A stretch of 64,000 bases of DNA from Petrolisthes cinctipes (Eukaryota; Arthropoda; Malacostraca; Decapoda; Porcellanidae): NCBI GenBank assembly GCA_033782935.1, contig JAWQEG010000279.1:1636001-1700000 (forward strand), read 5' to 3'. The position numbers and the translations under genes were made by a program. The notes beneath the pieces were generated by a model that was given only the letters and a program-made list of their open reading frames with translations, made no database searches and was not told where the DNA came from. Positions 1-8,900 of the stretch are shown here, piece by piece. How positions within the stretch are numbered: position 1 is the first letter of the stretch; every line of letters starts with the position of its first letter.

Positions 1-133
1 TGTTTTGAGCCTGAATTTGAGATATAAACGGGTACAGAAGATACATGCACATATTGACTTTGGGCATCTATAATATCGATTTTCAGCATGTTTTGGGCCT
101 GTATTTTGAAAATACTCTAACACTGAGTAGGCA
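1..133 (+). repeat. Partial L1 monomer at left edge
   Basis: The window opens inside a long monomer. The visible 133 bp carry the L1 signature: ACAGAAGATACATG, then ATTGACTTTGGGCATC, then CATGTTTTGGGCCTG, ending in CACTGAGTAGGCA. The array therefore continues beyond the left edge. Confidence 0.9.
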
Positions 134-988
134 TGTACAGATTGCTTCTGGGACCCCAAAATATTGAATTCTCGGGTGTTTTAAGCCTGAATTTGAGATA
201 TAAACGGGTACTGAAGATGCATGCACATATCGACTTTTGTGCACCTAAATGATCGATTTTCAGTATGTTTTGAGCATGTATTTTGAAAATACTCTAACAC
301 GGAGTAGGCATGTACAGATCGCATCTGGGACCCCAAAATATCGAATTTTCGGGTGTTTTGAGCCTGAATTTGAGATATAAACGGGTACAGAAGATGAATG
401 CACATATCGACTTTTGGGCACCTAAAAGATCGATTTTCAGTATGTTTTTGGCCTGTATTTTGAAAATACTCTAACACGGAGTAGGCATGTACAGATACCT
501 TCTGGGACCTCTAAATATCGAATTTTCGGGTGTTTTGGGACGGAATTTGAGATATCGATTTTTTGGCACCTAAAATGTCGATTTTTAGCATGTTTTTAGC
601 CTATATTTTGAAAATATTCTAGCACTGTGTAGGCATGTACAGATTGCTTCTGGGACCCAAAAATATTGAATTTTCGGGTGTTTTGAGCCTGAATTTGAGA
701 TATAAACGGGTACAGAAGATACATGCACATATTGACTTTGGGCATCTAAAATATCGATTTTCAGCATGTTTTGGGCCTGTATTTTGAAAATACTCTAACA
801 CTGAGTAGGCATGTACAGATTGCTTCTGGGACCCCAAAATATTGAATTTTCGGGTGTTTTGAGCCTGAATTTGAGATATAAACGGGTACTGAAGATGCAT
901 GCACATATCGACTTTTGTGCACCTAAAAGATCGATTTTCAGTATTTTTTGAGCATGTATTTTGAAAATACTCTAACACGGAGTAGGCA

Positions 989-1140
989 TGTACAGATCGC
1001 TTCTGGGACCCCTAAATATCGAATTTTCGGGTGTTTTGGGACTGAATTTGAGATATCGACTTTTTGGCACCTAAAAGATCGATTTTTAGCATGTTAAATT
1101 TTAGCCTATATTTTGAAAATATTCTAGCACTAAGTAGGCA
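989..1140 (+). repeat. Sb monomer with 4-bp insertion (152 bp)
   Basis: The tail reads GCATGTTAAATTTTAGCC where other Sb monomers have GCATGTTTTTAGCC, an insertion of four bases into the T run. It also has CACTAAG instead of CACTGAG. It is a private variant that I saw nowhere else in the window. Confidence 0.85.
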
Positions 1141-2317
1141 TGTACAGATTGATTCTGGGACCCCAAAATATTGAATTTTGGGTGTTTTGAGCCTGAATTT
1201 GAGATATAAACGGGTACAGAAGATACATGCACATATTGACTTTGGGCACCAAAAATAACGATTTTCAGCATGTTTTGGGCATGAATTTTGAAAATACTCT
1301 AACACGGAGTAGGCATGTACAGATCGCTTCTGGGACCCCTAAATATCGAATTTTCGGGTGTTTTGGGACTGAATTTGAGATATCGACTTTTTGGCACCTA
1401 AAAGATCGATTTTTAGCATGTTTTTAGCCTATATTTTGAAAATATTCTAGCACTGTGTAGGCATGTACAGATTGCTTCTGGGACCCCAAAATATTGAATT
1501 TTCGGGTGTTTTGAGCCTGAATTTGAGATATAAATGGGTGCAGAAGATACATGCACATATTGACTTTGGGCATCTAAAATATCGATTTTCAGCATTTTTT
1601 GGACCTGTATTTTGAAAATACTCTAACACTGAGTAGGCATGTACAGATTGCTTCTGGGACCCCAAAATATTGAATTTTCGGGTGTTTTGAGCCTGAATTT
1701 GAGATATAAACGGGTACTGAAGATGCATGCACATATCGACTTTTGGGCACCTAAAAGATCGATTTTCAGTATGTTTTTGGCCTGTATTTTGAAAATACTC
1801 TAACACGGAGTAGGCATGTACAGATACCTTCTGGGACCTCTAAATATCGAATTTTCGGGTGTTTTGGGACGGAATTTGGGATATCGATTTTTTGGCACCT
1901 AAAATGTCGATTTTTAGCATGTTTTTAGCCTATATTTTGAAAATATTCTAGCACTGTGTAGGCATGTACAGATTGCTTCTGGGACACAAAAATATTGAAT
2001 TTTCGGGTGTTTTGAGCCTGAATTTGAGATATAAACGTGTACAGAAGATACATGCACATATTGACTTTGGTCATCTAAAATATCGATTTTCAGCATGTTT
2101 TGGGCCTGTATTTTGAAAATACTCTAACACTGAGTAGGCATGTACAGATTGCTTCTGGGACCCCAAAATATTGAATTTTCGGGTGTTTTGAGCCTGAATT
2201 TGAGATATAAACGGGTACTGAAGATGCATGCACATATCGACTTTTGTGCATCTAAAAGATCGATTTTCAGTATGTTTTGAGCATGTATTTTGAAAATACT
2301 CTAACACGGAGTAGGCA

Positions 2318-2465
2318 TGTACAGATCGCTTCTGGGACCCCTAAATATCGAATTTTCGGGTGTTTTGGGACTGAATTTGAGATATCGACTTTTTGACACC
2401 TAAAAGATCGATTTTTAGCATGTTTTTTGCCTATATTTTGAAAATATTCTAGCACTGAGTAGGCA
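2318..2465 (+). repeat. Reference short monomer Sb (148 bp)
   Basis: Sb shares the 29-bp absence with Sa but has its own head: GATCGCTTCTGGGACCCC, then TAAATATCG. It carries ATATCGACTTTTTG rather than ATATCGATTTTTTG, AAAAGATCG rather than AAAATGTCG, and CACTGAG rather than CACTGTG. This copy has TTTTTGACACC in place of the usual TTTTTGGCACC, and GTTTTTTGCC in place of GTTTTTAGCC. Confidence 0.92.
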
Positions 2466-2641
2466 TGTACAGATTGCTTCTGGGACCCCAAAGTATTGAA
2501 TTTTCGGGTGTTTTGAGCCTGAATTTGAGATAAAAACGGGTACAGAAGATGCATGCACATATCGACTTTTATCACCTAAAAGATCGATTTTCAGTATGTT
2601 TTTGGCCTGTATTTTGAAAATACTCTAACACGGAGTAGGCA

Positions 2642-2789
2642 TGTACAGATACCTTCTGGGACCTCTAAATATCGAATTTTCGGGTGTTTTGGGACTGAAT
2701 TTGAGATATCGATTTTTTGGTACCTAAAATGTCGATTTTTAGCATGTTTTTAGCCTATATTTTGAAAATATTCTAGCACTGTGTAGGCA
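2642..2789 (+). repeat. Reference short monomer Sa (148 bp)
   Basis: Chosen as a clean example of the Sa class. It opens TGTACAGATACCTTC, then GGGACCTCTAAATATCG, GTTTTGGGACTGAATTTG, and a GATATCGATTTTTTGG join where long monomers carry 29 extra bases. Its tail is GTTTTTAGCCTATATTTTG and ATTCTAGCACTGTG. The S tail also differs from L at AATATTCTAGCAC versus AATACTCTAACAC. The 148-bp length is close to the 147 bp wrapped in a nucleosome core, which may or may not be relevant. Confidence 0.93.
2757..2771 (+). other. 15-bp dyad, short-monomer form
   Basis: The equivalent site in S monomers is ATATTTT-G-AAAATAT. Relative to L the outer G:C pair has become A:T on both sides, so the dyad remains perfect. 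This holds in nearly all S monomers read; exceptions include the ATATTTTGAAAACAT copies at about 24.67, 28.93, 35.68 and 37.49 kb. Confidence 0.85.
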
Positions 2790-2965
2790 TGTACAGATTG
2801 CTTCTGGGACCCCAAAGTATTGAATTTTCGGGTTTTTTGAGCCTGAATTTGAGATATAAACGGGTACAGAAGATACATGCACATATTGACTTTGGGCATC
2901 TAAAATATCGATTTTCAGCATGTTTTGGGCCTGTATTTTGAAAATACTCTAACACTGAGTAGGCA
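2790..2965 (+). repeat. Reference long monomer L1 (176 bp)
   Basis: Clean L1 example, about 37% G+C as a class. Diagnostic sites are GATTGCTTC, CAAAGTATTG here (usually CAAAATATTG), GTTTTTTGAGCCTG here (usually GTGTTTTGAGCCTG), ACAGAAGATACATGCAC, ATTGACTTTGGGCATC, AAAATATCG, CAGCATGTTTTGGGCCTG and CTAACACTGAG. It is one base shorter than L2 and L3 because the GACTTTTGG run has lost a T. L1 normally follows Sa directly. Confidence 0.93.
2933..2947 (+). other. 15-bp dyad, long-monomer form
   Basis: GTATTTT-G-AAAATAC forms a perfect 7-bp inverted repeat around a single centre base. The same dyad occurs in L1, L2 and L3 but is broken in L1p (GAATTTTGAAAATAC). In some copies the centre base varies while the arms stay paired: A at about 4740-4754, and T in the GTATTTTTAAAATAC copies at about 25.0, 27.8, 29.3, 32.0, 36.0 and 37.8 kb. 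Confidence 0.85.
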
Positions 2966-3142
2966 TGTACAGATTGCTTCTGGGACCCCAAAATATTGAA
3001 TTTTCGGGTGTTTTGAGCCTGAATTTGAGATATAAACGGGTACTGAAGATGCATGCACATATCGACTTTTGTGCACCTAAAAGATCGATTTTCAGTATGT
3101 TTTGAGCATGTATTTTGAAAATACTCTAACACGGAGTAGGCA
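2966..3142 (+). repeat. Reference long monomer L2 (177 bp)
   Basis: Clean L2 example. It shares the L1 head (GATTGCTTC, CAAAATATTG, TTTTGAGCCTG). It then differs at GGGTACTGAAGATGCATG, ATCGACTTTTGTGCACC, AAAAGATCG, CAGTATGTTTTGAGCATG and CTAACACGGAG. It contains the 8-bp palindrome TGCATGCA at 3050-3057, which L1 has lost through a G-to-A change. L2 typically closes an S-L1-L2 module and is followed by Sb. Confidence 0.93.
3034..3062 (+). other. 29-bp L-specific block absent from all S monomers
   Basis: Shown in a reference L2 monomer. The block begins AAACGGGTAC, ends TGCACATAT and is preceded by GAGATAT. Deleting it leaves GAGATATCGA, exactly the S sequence at 2703-2712. The flanking ATAT direct repeats mark the join. 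This single difference gives 177 minus 29 equals 148 bp. I cannot tell from sequence alone whether loss or gain was ancestral; loss between ATAT repeats is the simpler reading. Confidence 0.9.
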
Positions 3143-3280
3143 TGTACAGATCGCTTCTGGGACCCCTAAATATCGAATTTTCGGGTGTTTTGGGACTGAA
3201 TTTGAGATATCGACTTTTTGGCACCTAAAAGATCGATTTTTAGCATGTTTTTAGCCTATATTTTGAAAATATTCTAGCAC
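3143..3280 (+). repeat. Reference 138-bp short monomer (Sb10)
   Basis: This is an Sb monomer that ends GCACTGTACAG instead of GCACTGAGTAGGCATGTACAG, so ten bases are missing at the right end. The removed block lies between two TG dinucleotides, so replication slippage or microhomology joining could explain it. The same exact junction recurs in dozens of S monomers across the window, so it arose once or a few times and then spread. Confidence 0.92.
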
Positions 3281-4428
3281 TGTACAGATTGCTTCTGGGA
3301 CCCCAAAATATTGAATTTTTGGGTGTTTTGAGCCTGAATTCGAGATATCAACGGGTACAGAAGATACATGCACATATTGACTTTGGGCACCAAAAATATC
3401 GATTTTCAGTATGTTTTGAGCATGCATTTTGAAAATACTCTAACACGGAGTAGGCATGTACAGATCGCTTCTTGGACCCCTAAATATCGAATTTTCGGGT
3501 GTTTTGGGACTGAATTTGAGATATCGACTTTTTGGCACCTAAAAGATCGATTTTTAGCATGTTTTTAGCCTATATTTTGAAAATATTCTAGCACTGAGTA
3601 GGCATGTACAGATTGCTTCTGAGACACCAAAATATTGAATTTTGGGTATTTTGAGCCTGAATTTGAGATATAAACGGGTACAGAAGATACATGCACATAT
3701 TGACTTTGGGCACCAAAAATAACGATTTTCAGCATGTTTTGGGCATGAATTTTGAAAATACTCTAACACGGAGTAGGCATGTACAGATACCTTCTGGGAC
3801 CTCTAAATATCGAATTTTCGGGTGTTTTGGGACTGAATTTGAGATATCGATTTTTTGGCACCTAAAATGTCGATTTTTAGCATGTTTTTAGCCTATATTT
3901 TGAAAATATTCTAGCACTGTGTAGGCATGTACAGATTGCTTCTGGGACCCCAAAATATTGAATTTTCGGGTGTTTTGAGCCTGAATTTGAGATATAAATG
4001 GGTGCAGAAGATACATGCACATATTGACTTTGGGCATCTAAAATATCGATTTTCAGCATGTTTTGGGCCTGTATTTTGAAAATACTCTAACACTGAGTAG
4101 GCATGTACAGATTGCTTCTGGGACCCCAAAATATTGAATTTTCGGGTGTTTTGAGCCTGAATTTGAGATATAAACGGGTACTGAAGATGCATGCACATAT
4201 CGACTTTTGTGCACCTAAAAGATCGATTTTCAGTATGTTTTGAGCATGTATTTTGAAAATACTCTAACACGGAGTAGGCATGTACAGATCGCTTCTGGGA
4301 CCCCTAAATATCGAATTTTCGGGTGTTTTGGGACTGAATTTGAGATATCGACTTTTTGGCACCTAAAAGATCGATTTTTAGCATGTTTTTAGCCTATATT
4401 TTGAAAATATTCTAGCACTGAGTAGGCA

Positions 4429-4595
4429 TGTACAGATTGCTTCTGGGACCCCAAAATATTGAATTTTCGGGTGTTTTGAGCCTGAATTTAAGATATAAAC
4501 GGGTACTGAAGATGCATGCACATATCGACTTTTTGGCACCTAAAAGATCGATTTTTAGCATGTTTTTAGCCTATATTTTGAAAATATTCTAGCAC
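4429..4595 (+). repeat. L-S chimeric monomer (167 bp)
   Basis: The first two thirds are long-type, including the 29-bp block and TACTGAAGATGCATG. From CGACTTTTTGGCACC onward the sequence is short-type, ending in the 10-bp-deleted GCACTGTACAG. Length fits 177 minus 10. The switch lies within the shared CATATCGACTTTT stretch. Its duplicate is at 6562-6728. Confidence 0.85.
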
Positions 4596-5096
4596 TGTAC
4601 AGATTGCTTCTGGGACCCCAAAATATTGAATTTTCGGGTGTTTATGGCCAGAATTTGAGATATAAACGGGTACAGAAGATGCATGCACATATCGACTTTT
4701 GGGCACCTAAAAGATCGATTTTCAGTATGTTTTTGGCCTGTATTTTAAAAATACTCTAACACGGAGTAGGCATGTACAGATACCTTCTGGGACCTCTAAA
4801 TATCGAATTTTTGGGCGTTTTGGGACTGAATTTGAGATATTGATTTTTGGGCACCTAAAATGTCGATTTTTAGCATGTTTTTAGCCTATATTTTAAAAAC
4901 ATTCTAGCACTGAAAAGGCATGTACAGATTGCTTCTGGGACCCCAAAATATTGAATTTTCGGGTGTTTTGAGCCTGAATTTGAGATATAAACGGGTACAG
5001 AAGATACATGCACATATTGACTTTGGGCATCTAAAATATCGATTTTCAGCAAGTTTTGTGCCTGTATTTTGAAAATACTCTAACACTGAGTAGGCA

Positions 5097-5234
5097 TGTA
5101 CAGATTGCTTCTGGGACCTCTAAATATCGAATTTTCGGGTGTTTTGGGACGGAATTTGAGATATCGACTTTTTGGCACTTAAAAGATCGATTTTTAGCAT
5201 GTTTTTAGCCTATATTTTGAAAATATTCTAGCAC
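5097..5234 (+). repeat. Chimeric short monomer (138 bp)
   Basis: The head has the L-type GATTGCTTCTGG joined to Sa-type GGGACCTCTAAATATCG. Then comes an Sb-type middle with TTTTTGGCACTTAAAAG and the 10-bp-deleted end. A related copy at 7407-7544 has GATCGCTTC instead, so the first few bases differ between the two copies. Confidence 0.75.
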
Positions 5235-6561
5235 TGTACAGATTGCTTCTGGGACCCCAAAATATTGAATTTTCGGGTGTTTAGGGCCAGAATTTGAGAT
5301 ATAAACGGGTACAGAAGATGCATGCACATATCGACTTTTGGGCACCTAAAAGATCGATTTTCAGTATGTTTTTGGCCTGTATTTTGAAAATACTCTAACA
5401 CGGAGTAGGCATGTACAGATACCTTCTGGGACCTCTAAATATCGAATTTTCGGGTGTTTTGGGACGGAATTTGAGATATCGATTTTTTGGCACCTAAAAT
5501 ATCGATTTTTAGCATGTTTTTAGCCTATATTTTGAAAATATTCTAGCACTGTGTAGGCATGTACAGATTGCTTCTGGGACCCCAAAATATTGAATTTTCG
5601 GGTGTTTTGAGCCTGAATTTGAGATATAAACGGGTACAGAAGATACATGCACATATTGACTTTGGGCATCTAAAATATCGATTTTCAGCATGTTTTGGGC
5701 CTGTATTTTGAAAATACTCTAACACTGAGTAGGCATGTACAGATTGCTTCTGGGACCCCAAAATATTGAATTTTCGGGTGTTTTGAGCCTGAATTTGAGA
5801 TATAAACGGGTACTGAAGATGCAAGCACATATCGACTTTTGTGCACCTAAAAGATCGATTTTCAGTATGTTTTGAGCATGTATTTTGAAAATACTCTAAC
5901 ACGGAGTAGGCATGTACAGATCGCTTCTGGGACCCCTAAATATCGAATTTTCGGGTGTTTTGGGACTGAATTTGAGATATCGACTTTTTGACACCTAAAA
6001 GATCGATTTTTAGCATGTTTTTAGCCTATATTTTGAAAATATTCTAGCACTGAGTAGGCATGTACAGATTGCTTCTGGGACCCCAAAGTATTGAATTTTC
6101 GGGTGTTTTGAGCCTGAATTTGAGATATAAACGGGTACTGAAGATGCATGCACATATCGACTTTTGTGCACCTAAAAGATCGATTTTCAGTATGTTTTGA
6201 GCATGTATTTTGAAAATACTCTAACACGGAGTAGGCATGTACAGATCGCTTCTGGGACCCCTAAATATCGAATTTTCGGGTGTTTTGGGACTGAATTTGA
6301 GATATCGACTTTTTGGCACCTAAAAGATCGATTTTTAGCATGTTTTTAGCCTATATTTTGAAAATATTCTAGCACTGAGTAGGCATGTACAGATTGCTTC
6401 TGGGACCCCAAAATATTGAATTTTCGGGTGTTTTGAGCCTGAATTTGAGATATAAACGGGTACAGAAGATACATGCACATATTGACTTTGGGCATCTATA
6501 ATATCGATTTTCAGCATGTTTTGGGCCTGTATTTTGAAAATACTCTAACACTGAGTAGGCA

Positions 6562-8370
6562 TGTACAGATTGCTTCTGGGACCCCAAAATATTGAATTTT
6601 CGGGTGTTTTGAGCCTGAATTTAAGATATAAACGGGTACTGAAGATGCATGCACATATCGACTTTTTGGCACCTAAAAGATCGATTTTTAGCATGTTTTT
6701 AGCCTATATTTTGAAAATATTCTAGCACTGTACAGATTGCTTCTGGGACCCCAAAATATTGAATTTTCGGGTGTTTAGGGCCAGAATTTGAGATATAAAC
6801 GGGTACAGAAGATGCATGCACGTATCGACTTCTGGGCACCTAAAAGATCGATTTTCAGTATGTTTTTGGCCTGTATTTTAAAAATACTCTAACACGGAGT
6901 AGGCATGTACAGATACCTTCTGGGACCTCTAAATATCGAATTTTTGGGCGTTTTGGGACTGAATTTGAGATATTGATTTTTGGGCACCTAAAATGTCGAT
7001 TTTTAGCATGTTTTTAGCCTATATTTTAAAAACATTCTAGCACTGAAAAGGCATGTACAGATTGCTTCTGGGACCCCAAAATATTGAAATTTCGGGTGTT
7101 TTGAGCCTGAATTTGAGATATAAACGGGTACAGAAGATACATGCACATATTGACTTTGGGCATCTAAAATATCGATTTTCAGCATGTTTTGGGCCTGTAT
7201 TTTGAAAATACTCTAACACTGAGTAGGCATGTACAGATTGCTTCTGGGACCCCAAAATATTGAATTTTCGGGTGTTTTGAGCCTGAATTTGAGATATAAA
7301 CGGGTACTGAAGATGCATGCACATATCGACTTTTTTGCACCTAAAAGATCGATTTTCAGTATGTTTTGAGCATGTATTTTGAAAATACTCTAACACGGAG
7401 TAGGCATGTACAGATCGCTTCTGGGACCTCTAAATATCGAATTTTCGGGTGTTTTGGGACGGAATTTGAGATATCGACTTTTTGGCACTTAAAAGATCGA
7501 TTTTTAGCATGTTTTTAGCCTATATTTTGAAAATATTCTAGCACTGTACAGATTGCTTCTGGGACCCCAAAATATTGAATTTTCGGGTGTTTAGGGCCAG
7601 AATTTGAGATATAAACGGGTACAGAAGATGCATGCACATATCGACTTTTGGGCACCTAAAAGATCGATTTTCAGTATGTTTTTGGCCTGTATTTTGAAAA
7701 TACTCTAACACGGAGTAGGCATGTACAGATACCTTCTGGGACCTCTAAATATCGAATTTTCGGGTGTTTTGGGACGGAATTTGAGATATCGATTTTTTGG
7801 CACCTAAAATGTCGATTTTTAGCATGTTTTTAGCCTATATTTTGAAAATATTCTAGCACTGTGTAGGCATGTACAGATTGCTTCTGGGACCCCAAAATAT
7901 TGAATTTTCGGGTGTTTTGAGCCTGAATTTGAGATATAAACGGGTACAGAAGATACATGCACATATTGACTTTGGGCATCTAAAATATCGATTTTCAGCA
8001 TGTTTTGGGCCTGTATTTTGAAAATACTCTAACACTGAGTAGGCATGTACAGATTGCTTCTGGGACCCCAAAATATTGAATTTTCGGGTGTTTTGAGCCT
8101 GAATTTGAGATATAAACGGGTACTGAAGATGCAAACACATATCGACTTTTGTGCACCTAAAAGATCGATTTTCAGTATGTTTTTAGCATGTATTTTGAAA
8201 ATACTCTAACACGGAGTAGGCATGTACAGATCGCTTCTGGGACCCCTAAATATCGAATTTTCGGGTGTTTTGGGACTGAATTTGAGATATCGACTTTTTG
8301 ACAACTAAAAGATCGATTTTTAGCATGTTTTTAGCCTATATTTTGAAAATATTCTAGCACTGAGTAGGCA
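6562..8370. repeat. Second copy of the 2.1-kb block, with one extra monomer
   Basis: Order: L-S hybrid (167), L3, Sa, L1, L2, S-hybrid (138), L3, Sa, L1, L2, Sb. It matches 4429-6060, except that an L2 monomer (7230-7406) is present here and absent at the corresponding place. The offset therefore shifts from 2133 to 2310 bp after that point, a clean 177-bp whole-monomer indel. Confidence 0.85.
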
Positions 8371-8900
8371 TGTACAGATTGCTTCTGGGACCCCAAAGTA
8401 TTGAATTTTCGGGTGTTTTGAGCCTGAATTTGAGATATAAACGGGTACAGAAGATACATGCACATATTGACTTTGGGCACCAAAAATATCGATTTTCAGC
8501 ATGTTTTGGGCCTGAATTTTGAAAATACTCTAACACGGAGTAGGCATGTACAGATCGCTTCTGGGACCCCAAAATATAGAATTTTCGGGTGTTTAGGGCC
8601 AGAATTTGAGATATAAACGGGTACAGAAGATGCATGCACATATCGACTTTTGGGCACCAAAAATATCGATTTTCAGCATGTTTTGGGCCTGAATTTTGAA
8701 AATACTCTAACACGGAGTAGGCATGTACAGATCGCTTCTGGGACCCCAAAATATAGAATTTTCGGGTGTTTAGGGCCAGAATTTGAGATATAAACGGGTA
8801 CAGAAGATGCATGCACATATCGACTTTTGGGCACCTAAAAGATCGATTTTCAGTATGTTTTTGGCCTGTATTTTGAAAATACTCTAACACGGAGTAGGCA
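8371..8900. repeat. L1p-L-L3 run with an almost perfect 177-bp tandem duplication
   Basis: Three long monomers occur in a row (8371, 8547, 8724). The stretch from about 8478 to 8654 is repeated at about 8655-8831 with essentially no differences, including the rare AAAATATAGAATTTTC at both 8571 and 8748. The identity indicates a very recent single-monomer duplication. Confidence 0.88.

Larger units (their letters stand above)
134..4428. repeat. Heterogeneous trimer mosaic, left region
   Basis: Monomer order is L2, L3, Sa, L1, L2, Sb(152), L1p, Sb, L1, L2-type, Sa, L1, L2, Sb, L-hybrid, Sa, L1, L2, Sb10, L1p, Sb, L1p, Sa, L1, L2, Sb. Clean 501-bp S-L1-L2 modules lie at 488-988, 1817-2317 and 2642-3142. 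The segment 1141-1815 reappears at 3605-4280 with offset 2464: both copies carry a rare AATAACGATTTTC tail and an AAATGGGTGCAG monomer (1464 and 3928), though the intervening S is Sb in one and Sa in the other. Confidence 0.85.
4429..6561. repeat. 2133-bp block, first copy of a tandem duplication
   Basis: Order: L-S hybrid (167), L3, Sa, L1, S-hybrid (138), L3, Sa, L1, L2, Sb, L2, Sb, L1. Shared rare marks with the next block are the hybrid with TTTAAGATATAAAC (4429 and 6562), TTTTTGGGCG in Sa, GATATTGATTTTTGGG, and the ACATTCTAGCACTGAAAAGG end (4773 and 6906). The corresponding monomers sit exactly 2133 bp apart. Confidence 0.85.

Noticed and set aside
3034..3062. The 29-bp block as a separate mobile insertion
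   Set aside because: It has no terminal inverted repeats and is a normal, diverging part of all long monomers. The ATAT flanks fit slippage deletion better than insertion.
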